Part shown: positions 15,196 through 23,374 of the stretch, one piece after another
How positions within the stretch are numbered: the stretch's first letter is position 1
Layout of the letters: each line of letters begins with the position of its first letter
DNA from: a virus
Length of the DNA stretch: 23,374 nucleotides
Direction: 5' to 3' (one strand)
Virus record (IMG/VR): IMGVR_UViG_3300020452_000175
Coordinates: 1-23,374 of that record
Made by a program: the position numbers and the translations under genes
Notes under the pieces: generated by a model
Told to the model about the DNA's origin: nothing
What the model saw: the letters and a program-made list of their open reading frames with translations, nothing else
The model's database searches: none

Positions 15196-17651
15196 TAATT
15201 ACTCTCTATGATTCGGTATCCTTTGTCTTCATCAATAGTTCCCCTATTAACATTACCAACACAGTCAACAACTTTAACAACTGCTGTTCCTAATGGAATA
15301 TCACCAGCAGTATCATCACCAACTCTCCTAACACAGAAGATTGGATTTATAACAGCGTTGTAACCAGTATTAGTAGAGACATAAATTTCAGGTCTCTGTG
15401 TCCATCCTTCACCAGAATTAATAATCTCGACACTATCTAGCACACCAAAAGGACCAAAGGTTGCCTTTATCTCTGCACCAGATGTATTTGGTTCAATAAC
15501 AACCTTATCGAAGTTAGAATCATAATTCATACCTGAGGATTGAATTTCCAACCCACACATGTAAAGCATCACAGGATAACTACCAACAGTCAATGCAGGG
15601 AATGCATTAAAGTCGGTCTCACCATTAGGACCTGTACCTGGAATTAAAGTTGTACCTTTTCTACGTGCAATTCTATCTTCCTGTGGTTGATCTCCGTCTA
15701 ATGATTCAGTTCCACTACCATCAACCCCCACACCACTACTGGTAGTTGGAGTAACTTTACCACCAGGACCGATTACAACTTCACCAAGACCCGCTATAAC
15801 TCTGTTCTCTGGTTTAAGGACGGTATCTCCTATACCACCATCTACATTGGGTGTGGTTGTATCAATTTCTGGTGTTATTACTACATCAGGATCAAATCTT
15901 TCCCACTTACCATCTGTTCTTTTAACTACAGTTTGATCAGCAGTTGCCCAGACTCTTCCATCACCACCCATATCTCCATTTGGTTGTGAAGGGAATCCAA
16001 ATCCAGACTCTTCAACTATAACATTATCAACACTAAACGTTGGACGACCTGTATCTGGGTTAGTTCCACCATCTGGTCTCATCTTTGGTCTAACAAACCC
16101 TCCTTTACCTTTACCACAATTATCCTTAATAGTAACAAAAGGTTCCTTTATATATCCTAAACCTGGTGCAATAATATCAACTCCAAGAATATCACCTGCT
16201 GCACTAATAATTGCATTACCTCTAGCATGATTTGATGAATTACGTTCAAGACCACCACCCCAGAATGTTACTTCTGGTGGAGCACAAAATACTGGTCCAA
16301 CATTACATGCATTAGCAGCATTCGTAGCAGAGGTTAACATATCATCTAGATTTAACCCTTTAAGAGTATCAAAATCAACTAAATTCTTAACATCAGAAGC
16401 AAGTCCTTTAGCAGAATTTAAAACACTTTGAATATTAAATGTTGCATCTGGTTGACCACCTGCAAATATATCCCACTCACTAGACTCTGGACATTCTTGC
16501 TTGTCATCACATTTAAAGAATCCAGCAAGTTGTGATACAAGACCTAAGACAGAATCTGCAATATTAAATGCTCCACCAAGAATACTAGAGAGACTACCCA
16601 TAATACTATCAACTAATCCACTGATAGTTCCTAGTAGATTACCTAGTAATCCACCAATAAAATTCTCAATAGCACATGCTGGTATATTAATAAACCTATC
16701 AACCATCTTACCTAAGAAATCACCTATCATCTTAAATAAATTCTTAGTTATCTTACTGTATAAACAGGACAATAATTCAAGAGTGGCATCTTTAGCAGCT
16801 TTTACTTTATCTCGATCTATAGGAGCAACTGTATGATATAACTTCTTTGTCTCATTATTAAGTGTCTCCAAGACATTCTTACGTGTCTCTTTAATCATCC
16901 ACTTCATGCCTCTCGACACAAAGTTAGATGCAATATCAATTTTCTTCTGAATATAATCTTGTTTGTCCGTGATCCATCCAGATGCAGTATTTTCCCACCT
17001 TGAAAGTTGGTCTTGTGCTCTCTCAATATCCTTAATCATTCCCTGAACAGCTTTTTGTACCTGTCCCATTGGAACCTTCTCACATTCACTGGGTTGAGCA
17101 AACCCAAGTACTGGTTCTTCCTGTTGCCTTTGATCTGAGATACCCCAAATATTAGGATAGGCAAATCCTTCCATAGGATTACCTTGCCTTAAAGGTATAT
17201 CATAAGATGCAACTAGATCTTTTTCAGTGTATCCACTAAAAGGACCAAAACCATCAGTAGTAGATTGCTTCTTGTCTAGTTTAGTTTGTTCGTTATTAGA
17301 TTTTATACCGATAATAAATGCACCTGTTTTCTCAGCAGCATTAGTCCACATACCACGAACATGAGTACCTTGAGTAACAGCGGAGTTTGCACCACCTCCT
17401 TTGTGTCCACTACCCATTGGACTACCTGGTAATTCTGCCCAGATAAGTTGGTCATCTGGATTAATCGACTTATCAGGAGAGTTCACTCCAATAATTCGGA
17501 CACGAACTCTCTGACTCCAGTTCTTCAACTCATCTATACTAGTCAATCCTTCTTCATCTCTAGGCCAAGATTCTCTAGGCGCAACAATACCTTCCCAAAA
17601 GTGTTTGGAAATGGATTCTGGATTAAAAAGTAAACCTGAGTCTGCTGTCAT
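15195..17651 (-). CDS. gp5-like baseplate hub protein without lysozyme domain
   Basis: In this 818-residue protein, residues about 17-125 match the gp5/VgrG OB-fold that caps the central hub: FWEGIVAPRESWPRD, QRVRVRIIGVNSPD, LIWAELPGSPMGSG and VTQGTHVRGMW...GAFIIGI, comparable with T4 gp5. T4 gp5 next has a lysozyme domain and then a needle. Here neither follows. Residues about 200-310 are charged and helical. Residues about 315-385 are a hydrophobic Gly/Ser/Leu stretch (GGLLGNLLGTISGLVDSIMG) that could insert in a membrane. The C-terminal 370 residues contain Gly-rich beta modules (GGGLERN, LGYIKEPFVTIKDNCGKG, and near the end NSGEGWTQRPEIYV). A 27-base DNA repeat falls at about residues 511-519. 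It is translationally coupled to the needle gene. Confidence 0.82.
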   Translation of the reverse strand: MTADSGLLFNPESISKHFWEGIVAPRESWPRDEEGLTSIDELKNWSQRVRVRIIGVNSPDKSINPDDQLIWAELPGSPMGSGHKGGGANSAVTQGTHVRGMWTNAAEKTGAFIIGIKSNNEQTKLDKKQSTTDGFGPFSGYTEKDLVASYDIPLRQGNPMEGFAYPNIWGISDQRQQEEPVLGFAQPSECEKVPMGQVQKAVQGMIKDIERAQDQLSRWENTASGWITDKQDYIQKKIDIASNFVSRGMKWMIKETRKNVLETLNNETKKLYHTVAPIDRDKVKAAKDATLELLSCLYSKITKNLFKMIGDFLGKMVDRFINIPACAIENFIGGLLGNLLGTISGLVDSIMGSLSSILGGAFNIADSVLGLVSQLAGFFKCDDKQECPESSEWDIFAGGQPDATFNIQSVLNSAKGLASDVKNLVDFDTLKGLNLDDMLTSATNAANACNVGPVFCAPPEVTFWGGGLERNSSNHARGNAIISAAGDILGVDIIAPGLGYIKEPFVTIKDNCGKGKGGFVRPKMRPDGGTNPDTGRPTFSVDNVIVEESGFGFPSQPNGDMGGDGRVWATADQTVVKRTDGKWERFDPDVVITPEIDTTTPNVDGGIGDTVLKPENRVIAGLGEVVIGPGGKVTPTTSSGVGVDGSGTESLDGDQPQEDRIARRKGTTLIPGTGPNGETDFNAFPALTVGSYPVMLYMCGLEIQSSGMNYDSNFDKVVIEPNTSGAEIKATFGPFGVLDSVEIINSGEGWTQRPEIYVSTNTGYNAVINPIFCVRRVGDDTAGDIPLGTAVVKVVDCVGNVNRGTIDEDKGYRIIESN
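16094..16120. repeat. 27-base exact direct repeat, copy 2
   Basis: Identical to 11036-11062 and read in the same frame, encoding CGKGKGGF inside the gp5-like protein. Here the AAGGAGG it carries is followed by no start codon at normal spacing; the next ATG is 16 bases on. Confidence 0.85.
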
Positions 17652-17878
17652 TAGTCGTCGTACACTCTACATTCAAAAGCATCTGGATGATTGTCACAAT
17701 AAACTTCTAATGTTTGATCAGAGTGCCTAGCCTTCCAACCATCATCCTTTTCACCTTCATGCTTATCCATGAATCCATGCATTTTCAAATCCTCTTCAGA
17801 ATATTCGAGCATGCCATGATTGATATGTTCTTTATGATCCTTAGGATCAATATACTCATGTGGTTCTTTTTTAGTCAT
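17651..17878 (-). CDS. small hydrophilic protein, 75 residues
   Basis: A highly charged, His-rich small protein starting MTKKEPHEYIDPKDHKEH, with a helical EEDLKMHGFMDKHEGEKDDG centre and a C-terminal YCDNHPDAFECRVYDD with two Cys. It lies between the hub gene and the gp5-like gene, with its stop overlapping the gp5-like start (TAATG). Possible roles are hub assembly or chaperoning, from position only. No family is recognised. It is the first gene after an intergenic space carrying promoter-like sequences. Confidence 0.75.
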   Translation of the reverse strand: MTKKEPHEYIDPKDHKEHINHGMLEYSEEDLKMHGFMDKHEGEKDDGWKARHSDQTLEVYCDNHPDAFECRVYDD

Positions 17879-17900
17879 ATTCTTTTAGTATATGATGTAA

Positions 17901-17908
17901 GTATTTAG
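17901..17908 (-). promoter_or_regulatory. late-promoter-like octamer
   Basis: CTAAATAC on the minus strand lies 22 bases before the ATG of the 75-residue gene and resembles the T4 late TATAAATA box. It could give the gp5-like transcript its own late start. The match is imperfect. Confidence 0.35.
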
Positions 17909-17912
17909 TCTA

Positions 17913-17941
17913 ATTATATCAGTTTCTACCGAATGAGTCAC
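17913..17941 (-). promoter_or_regulatory. possible sigma70-type promoter
   Basis: TATAAT (17918-17913) is perfect and GTGACT (17941-17936) matches TTGACA at four of six with a 17-base spacer. The hub gene's stop codon lies directly before the -10 box. The intergenic space is only 40 bases and also holds the late-like box. Confidence 0.45.
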
Positions 17942-19211
17942 GCACCAAACGCATTTTGGTCAGGCAACTATCACTTGACAAATGATGACATATGTCAGAT
18001 ATCATATATGTTCCACTCAATTCTTTATCTGGACGTTCTGTTTTGTCAGTAGTTTGTGAAGGCAAATCAACCTTCACTAACTCACCTGCTCTTAAACTCA
18101 AATCACCAGGAATTTTTATTGTTACTACAACAGTAAACAATTTATTATATCTCATAGCAGACTGCATGAATACATCCTTTGCAGCAATATTCTCATCTGT
18201 TCCTTTCTTTACTTGATCATCAACATCACCATCAGGTAATTCACCAATATCAAGTCTTCTAAAAAATCTCCTAGATTCTAATCCATAATCTCGAATGAAT
18301 TCCTCATTCATCACAGGTAGATCTTTACCACCCAATAATTCTTGAGCAGCATTTTCTACTACTTTTGCTGCGGTATCAAAAATATCTGTAAATGGATTAT
18401 ATGTCTCCATCTTAGATCCATATGTTCCTGTTAATAAATTCTTTTTAACATTAATAGTACCTTTAGCACTATACTCAAGTATCTTAGCATCGTATCCTTG
18501 AGGAAGAGATGTACTTGAGTTATAAACAAAACTCTTTATAGGTTCTTCTCCAAACAAAACATCAATTGATTTAAATCTAAAACCATCATAATTCTCATAG
18601 AAAAAATATCCTGCAGACTCTTTTGCTTCTTCACTAACAGATAGTCTAGCAAGTTCAGTCATCAATTTGATAGGTTTCTTACCTTGTCCCATAAAGTTAT
18701 ACTTATTCTTTGTAGGATCACCTTCATATTCTTTTTGAGATTTTAAAAATTTACTTAATATATTACCAACAGATTCAGATATCTCACCATTATACCTAGC
18801 ATATACCTCAGTACCACAAAGTTCATTTGCAAGGAACTCTTTAGATACTAGATCAAGAGTATATGTTGCTCTCTCTGTATGTGATGATACGTTGCGAATC
18901 TCAGCGATCCACATACATTTATCACCTTCAAATTTTAATTTATTATCTTGATTATCTTCAAAAACTAATTCTACCTTCTCAAACCCAGTTAACTGTAAAC
19001 CAGATATTGCAGTATTACCCTCTTCACCTTGACCAGTATCTACTACAGTCAAGGTAAATCTAACTGTGCTATCAAGAATACTCTCATAATAATTGAACAT
19101 CACAATACCAGCAGAGATGTCCATCTTCTTGCCAGTATCTCTGTTAGATGTTATCTCACACTTGATTATATCACCAGATGTAAGAATACTATTTGCTGTT
19201 ACTACTGACAT
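17919..19211 (-). CDS. baseplate hub protein, gp27 / late-control-D-like
   Basis: This 430-residue protein sits directly before the gp5-like gene, the position of the ring-forming hub subunit that binds the OB-fold protein. Early strands (FNYYESILDSTVRFTLTVVD, then GFEKVELVFEDN) match the first beta-barrel domain of gp27/gpD hub proteins. The middle contains GNILSKFLKSQKEY and the characteristic LARLSVSEEAKESAGYFFYENYDGFRFKSID, the hub segment reading out a field value. The C-terminus (TVVVTIKIPGDLSLRAGELVKVDLP, then LSGTYMISDICHHLSSD) is the second barrel. The assignment rests on remembered family patterns and context; cyanomyovirus homologues are often annotated only as structural protein. 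The start overlaps the previous stop by one base. Confidence 0.75.
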   Translation of the reverse strand: MSVVTANSILTSGDIIKCEITSNRDTGKKMDISAGIVMFNYYESILDSTVRFTLTVVDTGQGEEGNTAISGLQLTGFEKVELVFEDNQDNKLKFEGDKCMWIAEIRNVSSHTERATYTLDLVSKEFLANELCGTEVYARYNGEISESVGNILSKFLKSQKEYEGDPTKNKYNFMGQGKKPIKLMTELARLSVSEEAKESAGYFFYENYDGFRFKSIDVLFGEEPIKSFVYNSSTSLPQGYDAKILEYSAKGTINVKKNLLTGTYGSKMETYNPFTDIFDTAAKVVENAAQELLGGKDLPVMNEEFIRDYGLESRRFFRRLDIGELPDGDVDDQVKKGTDENIAAKDVFMQSAMRYNKLFTVVVTIKIPGDLSLRAGELVKVDLPSQTTDKTERPDKELSGTYMISDICHHLSSDSCLTKMRLVRDSFGRN

Positions 19212-21202
19212 TATGCTAGTGCTGCCTCCATCCTGTTATCTATAGTACCGCTATTAGATGATCCTGCAGAAGATTTATCTCCTCCCGATCCAACAGAAAC
19301 ACTCTTCTCGACTATCTTATTTATTTTAACAATCTCGGTTGTTTGTCCTTCATAAGATGCTTCTTCTGATACTGCTGCTACATCAGAACTTAAACTTATT
19401 CTCTCAACTTTAAAGTTAAGTTGTTTAATCTTCTCAGACTGTTTAATTTTACTTGCAATTACCCTATCTTGCTCCTCTTGATTCGTTGTATCTTGATTAG
19501 ACGAATCAAGATCTGACATCAAGGGCATGGATGGAGGAGGAGCTGTAGATGCTGCTCCATTTGGTGGGAAGAATGATTTAACCAATGCAGGAGCAGTTTT
19601 TAATGGATTCACCAACCACAATAGATTTGGAATCTTTTTACCCATTAATAAAGATAAAGGTCCTATTAATACTTTTATTCCTATTTTAAATGCATTCCAA
19701 ATTTTCTCCTTACTACCAAACCCAAATCCAGGTATCCATTTTGGTGCTTTCTCAGGTAAATCTGGTATCTTAAATTTAGGAATTGATTCATAGAATCTAT
19801 TAAATCCACCAGTTATCCATTTAAATACTGCTTTACCAGCACTAAAGATCTTCATCAAGTTTCTTCTTAAATTCTGACCTACGGCTTTCCAACCTTTACC
19901 CATCAAACCTTCATATAGCATATCACCAACAAACACACCAATAGTTTCACCAATCAGTGTTCCTAAAACAGGAATAGGTATGAAGGTTCCTAATGCACCA
20001 CCTAATGCAGCACCAAGAGTTCTGAATAATGCTTTACCAAGAGGTTCTCCTGATACTACCGAGACTATACCAACAACTAAAGGACCAACAATGGGAATCT
20101 TACCAAAGAATTTTGATACAAATGGTTTAGCAGTCTTCAGTGCAGGAGCAATAAACTTAGCAGCTTTACCAAATAACTTTACAGCAAATGCACCAATCTT
20201 ACTCGCTCCTTTACTCGCTAGTTTACTACCAACACGCCTAGCAGCACCAGCACCTCTTCTTGCAAATCGGAATGCACCCTTTGCCCCTCTCTCGACAAAC
20301 CTGTTCAATCCACCCATTGCCCTATTAGCAAACCTACCTGTTCCTCTGGTTATACCTCTTCGGAATCTTGTTAAACCACGCCTCATCCTAAGTCTTCTTG
20401 CTTTAAGATTACGTAATCTCTTACCAAGTCCAGTCTTCTTAAACTTTCTAGCTAGATTCTTTTTCCACTTGGGTGTCTTACCTTTTCCTTTACCTTTTGG
20501 TTTCTCACCTGGCTTTTTCTTCATACCAGAAGCCGCCATCATAACAATCATGGCGAGATTAGCAAACTTAGTAAAGACACTCGTAAACGTATCGAATGCT
20601 TTTGCCCCATCCTCACCAAATATATTAGTGACTACACCTTTGACAGCATCTACTGCCTTGTATCCAAATTCAATAAACCCCGCAACAGCACCAAGTAACT
20701 TACCAGCAAATTCTTCTATCCAATTAAAAACTGGTTCTGCAACTCCAAGGAAGTTTATAAGTTGAGGTAAGAACTTTAATAACTTTAAAGCTAATGCACC
20801 TAATAAAGTATTCAGTATAAAATTCTTGACCAGATCCAATCCCTTTTTAAGTGGTTTAATCAGACCCTTTCCTACATTGCCAGCTTTCCTACCTGCAGTT
20901 TCTAAAGCATTCTCTGAACTTTTTCTCTTTTTACTATTTGCTTCAAAACGTTGATCTCGAACATCTTCCTTCTGTATCTTTAAAGTCTTTCTAAGAACAT
21001 CCTCAATATTAAGAGTCTTTTCATGAATTACTTTTAAGTCTTCAAGTATACCACTTTGACCTTGAGATTGTGCTTGATCTTCTGCTGGTTCTGTACCTTT
21101 ATCAGATGTTGCTTGTCCAGGCATCATCATCAGAGAAGGTTTAGTCTTAGGACTATCCTTCTTCTCTTTGATATTCATTAACTTACCAGCAGCAATAGCC
21201 AT
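19211..21202 (-). CDS. membrane-segment-rich virion protein, tape-measure or hub-associated
   Basis: In this 663-residue protein the N-terminal 100 residues are charged, with a short coiled coil (LEDLKVIHEKTLNIEDVLRK). Hydrophobic helices follow at about 127-152 and 212-226. A remarkable basic stretch at about 228-333 is full of Arg, Lys and Gly. Then come Gly/Ala-rich hydrophobic segments at about 368-384 and 395-430. The C-terminal 110 residues are Ser-rich and polar. The first hydrophobic block (LDLVKNFILNTLLGALALKL) resembles the corresponding block of the upstream gene (FDRLIKFLTTILLGKLLLNF), so the two may share ancestry. Alternating helical, hydrophobic and polar segments next to the hub suggest a tape measure or a component ejected into the host envelope. 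The gene starts one base after the upstream stop. Confidence 0.65.
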   Translation of the reverse strand: MAIAAGKLMNIKEKKDSPKTKPSLMMMPGQATSDKGTEPAEDQAQSQGQSGILEDLKVIHEKTLNIEDVLRKTLKIQKEDVRDQRFEANSKKRKSSENALETAGRKAGNVGKGLIKPLKKGLDLVKNFILNTLLGALALKLLKFLPQLINFLGVAEPVFNWIEEFAGKLLGAVAGFIEFGYKAVDAVKGVVTNIFGEDGAKAFDTFTSVFTKFANLAMIVMMAASGMKKKPGEKPKGKGKGKTPKWKKNLARKFKKTGLGKRLRNLKARRLRMRRGLTRFRRGITRGTGRFANRAMGGLNRFVERGAKGAFRFARRGAGAARRVGSKLASKGASKIGAFAVKLFGKAAKFIAPALKTAKPFVSKFFGKIPIVGPLVVGIVSVVSGEPLGKALFRTLGAALGGALGTFIPIPVLGTLIGETIGVFVGDMLYEGLMGKGWKAVGQNLRRNLMKIFSAGKAVFKWITGGFNRFYESIPKFKIPDLPEKAPKWIPGFGFGSKEKIWNAFKIGIKVLIGPLSLLMGKKIPNLLWLVNPLKTAPALVKSFFPPNGAASTAPPPSMPLMSDLDSSNQDTTNQEEQDRVIASKIKQSEKIKQLNFKVERISLSSDVAAVSEEASYEGQTTEIVKINKIVEKSVSVGSGGDKSSAGSSNSGTIDNRMEAALA

Positions 21203-21203
21203 A

Positions 21204-23374
21204 CTACACTACCCCCATGATGCCATAGAGTTCCATGCAATTTTTGCGATGTGCGTTCTCAAAAATTACAGGGAAGTCTTTTACTTCTCTCGACCCAGTT
21301 AAAGTACTACCACCACCACCATCTTTAATAACCTGTGGTGGTAAATTCGTAATATTGAATCCACCTTTTCCTGGTGGCATTGGAGGTTCTGGAATCGGAG
21401 GTGGTGGAGCCATCTCTAATTTAGTAATCCTCTCTTCCAATACAGGTAATTCAGAAGGTACAAGATTTGCGGTAACATTAACAATAGGACCGCTCATTTT
21501 ATTCTTAACAGCACCAATAGCACCACCAACAACATCCTTTGCCTTACCAAGCAATCCCTTACCAATACCAAATGGGTCCATAATCTTACTAGCAACTCCA
21601 CCTGCTTTCTTTAATCCACCACCAATACCTTTTAACATTCCACCAGCAAGACCTTGTGCTCCTTGCTCTCCAGGCGCACCCATTTTTCCTTCTGGTCCTT
21701 GAGCACCGTCAACACCATCTTTGGGAGGTGTTAAATCTACTGTTGCCGCATCCTTATTACCCAAATCAACTTTCTGTGGTTTCATTGGTTGTGGTTTAGG
21801 TCCAGCAACTAATCCACCACCAGACATCTTCTGAACATTCTCTGCAATCTCAGGAACATTTGATCCTCCAGCAGCAGCGTTCATACCTAAAAGAGTCTCA
21901 GCACCATACTTTTGTACAGCACCTTTACTCATCATAACTTCACCAGGTTGAGCAGCAATTAATTGAGTATCTGGTTCTGCACCTTTAACTCTCTGACCAC
22001 TTTTAGGAGTAATCTCTCCACCATTATTGAATAATGGAACTCCTGGTGTCATAGGAACTATTTGCCCACCACCAGAATATCCAACCATATCACCAATCTT
22101 CCATCCTCCACCTGCATCTGCACCCTGCTGTGAAGCATTGGGCATAACATTCATACCCGCTCCTTCCCAGACTGTTTCAGGTGCAGAATTTATATCACCT
22201 GATTTTGTATCTTTCGGAACTACACTTTCCTCTTTTTTATCTCCTTCACCATTCATTTTAGATATTCCAAACGCAGCTAATCCACCAAGTGCTATTGCAC
22301 CTGCTGCCCACGGGTTTTTCGCTATCGCCTTCAAAGCCGCAGGAATCCCCTTCTTCAACATAAACCCTGTAACGGTTAATAATTTAGCGACTACAAATTT
22401 TATCAATCCACCCAAAGGAGTGGCAAATAATACAAACGCAGCTAATAAAGTCGGCCACCAATCACCAATAAATCTTCCAAGTGTGTCTAACTGCTTTTTA
22501 TTCTGAGGATCACCAACATAGTCTACAAAGTTTAATAATAACTTACCTAAAAGAATAGTAGTTAAGAATTTTATAAGTCTATCAAAAACACTTTGAACAG
22601 GTGCTAATGCTTTACTTGCTACATTTTTAAGTCCCTTTATAGGACTCTCCATTTTATTTTCTGCTGCTGATCGTTGTGATTTCTCGTTCTGTTTCTTACG
22701 ACGAGCAATATCATTACGAATTAATGTATGTGAATTAGCAACAATCTCAGCAATTGATTCAACTGTTGTTCGTATTGCTTTTATAACTCCACCAATACCT
22801 TCAGGACCACCTTCTCCACCTTCACCACCTACCTCTGCGTCTGGTGGTCCTGGAGGTGCAGGGGGTTTTTTGTTAAAGAAACTATCAGAAAAATCTTGTC
22901 CACCAGTAGTAGCACCCTCACCAGCAGGAGCTTCATCATCACCTTCTGCTTGACCTTTTCTTACCTTAAATCTACCAACTTTACTTTTAACTCTCTTCCA
23001 TTCTTCTGTTATTAATTCAACTTCCTCATTAGACATGGTGGTTTTACCCATCCTGCCTTCTGCCATCTTCTCTCTTAAGAGAGTTCTGTAAGTAGCATAA
23101 TCAATACCAACTGTATCATCTAGTCCAATAATTCTTAATATTCTTTCATCAATCTCTTCGTCAACTAAATCCTCTTCACGAGTTCCTTCATATACATTTT
23201 GTCTTCCACCACTCGCACCAGTGCCACCATCACTCCCATCATCACCAGATCTACCATCAGCACCATCAGATCCTGAAGCACCTTGAGCACCTGACGTTCC
23301 AGCAGATCCTGAAGCACCCGAAGCACCTGACGCACCTGACGTTCCAGCAGATCCTGAGGCACCCGAAGCACCTG
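21204..23374 (-). CDS. collagen-like, membrane-segment-rich virion protein (5' part outside window)
   Basis: The reading frame is open to the window edge, so 722 residues are visible and the true start is outside. An internal ATG at 23066 would leave out the first 102. The visible N-terminus is about 18 collagen-like Gly-X-Y triplets rich in Ser, Ala and Asp, then an acidic linker (EEDLVDEEIDERILRIIG). Further on are a Pro/Gly-rich linker, hydrophobic helices about 160-185 and 200-270 residues after that internal Met, and a GEITPKSGQRVKG...QLIAAQPGEVMMSKGAV segment like those in tape-measure and tail proteins of related phages. A second, shorter collagen-like run (GAQGPEGKMGAPGEQG) lies at about 450-485 on the same scale. 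Location before the hub genes suggests tail assembly or genome delivery. Exact role is uncertain. Confidence 0.72.
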   Translation of the reverse strand, partial: GASGASGSAGTSGASGASGASGSAGTSGAQGASGSDGADGRSGDDGSDGGTGASGGRQNVYEGTREEDLVDEEIDERILRIIGLDDTVGIDYATYRTLLREKMAEGRMGKTTMSNEEVELITEEWKRVKSKVGRFKVRKGQAEGDDEAPAGEGATTGGQDFSDSFFNKKPPAPPGPPDAEVGGEGGEGGPEGIGGVIKAIRTTVESIAEIVANSHTLIRNDIARRKKQNEKSQRSAAENKMESPIKGLKNVASKALAPVQSVFDRLIKFLTTILLGKLLLNFVDYVGDPQNKKQLDTLGRFIGDWWPTLLAAFVLFATPLGGLIKFVVAKLLTVTGFMLKKGIPAALKAIAKNPWAAGAIALGGLAAFGISKMNGEGDKKEESVVPKDTKSGDINSAPETVWEGAGMNVMPNASQQGADAGGGWKIGDMVGYSGGGQIVPMTPGVPLFNNGGEITPKSGQRVKGAEPDTQLIAAQPGEVMMSKGAVQKYGAETLLGMNAAAGGSNVPEIAENVQKMSGGGLVAGPKPQPMKPQKVDLGNKDAATVDLTPPKDGVDGAQGPEGKMGAPGEQGAQGLAGGMLKGIGGGLKKAGGVASKIMDPFGIGKGLLGKAKDVVGGAIGAVKNKMSGPIVNVTANLVPSELPVLEERITKLEMAPPPPIPEPPMPPGKGGFNITNLPPQVIKDGGGGSTLTGSREVKDFPVIFENAHRKNCMELYGIMGVV
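23288..23374. repeat. 45-base tandem repeat encoding collagen-like triplets
   Basis: Two 42-base blocks, 23288-23329 and 23333-23374, match with one difference and are offset by 45 bases, equal to 15 residues or five Gly-X-Y triplets. The second runs into the window edge, so more copies may follow. The repeat lies in the N-terminal part of the partial structural gene. Confidence 0.8.

Noticed and set aside
19980-20765. Plus-strand open frame of 261 codons
   Set aside because: It lies opposite the 663-residue tail gene. Its Pro/Leu/Ala-rich translation mirrors the Arg/Gly/Ala-rich minus-strand frame. No start signal or family motif is present.
21235-21702. Plus-strand open frame of 155 codons
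   Set aside because: Pro/Gly/Ile-rich mirror image of the Gly/Pro-rich minus-strand protein, with no recognisable domain.
22027-22506. Plus-strand open frame of 159 codons
   Set aside because: Antisense shadow of the collagen-like structural gene; composition is low-complexity and there is no ribosome-binding site.
23165-23371. Minus-strand frame with Leu/Arg/Val repeats
   Set aside because: It is the shifted frame of the 45-base repeat. The collagen-like frame, continuous with the structural gene, explains the same bases.
21640-23374. CRISPR-like or tandem regulatory repeats in the GC-richer collagen regions
   Set aside because: The periodicity is in multiples of nine bases and encodes Gly-X-Y triplets in frame, with no unique spacers.

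Overview
The window looks like part of the genome of a T4-like marine myovirus of the cyanomyovirus type (phages of Prochlorococcus or Synechococcus). A related T4-like pelagiphage cannot be excluded from sequence alone. The evidence is an AT-rich sequence with every convincing gene on the minus strand, ATGA or TAATG start/stop overlaps nearly throughout, a cluster of tail hub, spike and fibre genes, a late promoter reading TATAAATA, and small metabolic genes typical of cyanomyoviruses: Fe(II)/2-oxoglutarate (2OG) oxygenases, a NifU-like scaffold and a HIGH-motif nucleotidyltransferase. No rRNA, tRNA, integrase, insertion sequence or CRISPR array was seen, and no stretch over 300 bases lacks a gene.

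Transcription runs from high to low coordinates. From 23374 down to about 13790 lies the tail-assembly module. It holds a collagen-like, membrane-segment-rich structural protein cut by the window edge, a second membrane/basic structural protein (both tape-measure or hub-chaperone-like), a gp27/late-control-D-like hub protein, a 75-residue protein, a gp5-like OB-fold hub protein without a lysozyme domain, a separate beta-helical needle-like protein, and a fibre/tip protein. A 34-residue lysine-rich peptide and a nucleotidyltransferase follow.

From about 13250 to 9250 lies an accessory island of short genes read from two strong sigma70-type promoters. In each promoter the -35 hexamer contains the stop codon of the gene before. 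The island encodes a Cys-containing protein, two tandem paralogous prolyl-hydroxylase-type 2OG oxygenases, several small conserved-looking proteins (two found only by re-reading gaps), a NifU-type Fe-S protein, a 43-residue membrane peptide, and a 367-residue protein that appears to fuse two families of 'sporadic carbohydrate clusters', a 2OG oxygenase-like domain and an LIC12192-like domain. Its oxygenase half has HxG where HxD is expected.

A T4-type late promoter at about 9251 then drives a 1947-residue fibre or fibre-like protein with a C-terminal S74 intramolecular chaperone. A 48-residue ORF follows, ending at a rho-independent terminator. Beyond it, 3206 to 30 encodes a single polypeptide with a superfamily 2 helicase followed by an N6-adenine methyltransferase, resembling single-chain restriction-modification (Type ISP-like) enzymes. 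This is the most unusual gene here. A possible further gene starts at position 15 and leaves the window.

Together, the structural genes build the baseplate hub, spike and fibre. The early-promoter island probably modifies host metabolism or virion/host glycans, and the helicase-methyltransferase probably acts on DNA, either marking phage DNA or acting against other DNA.
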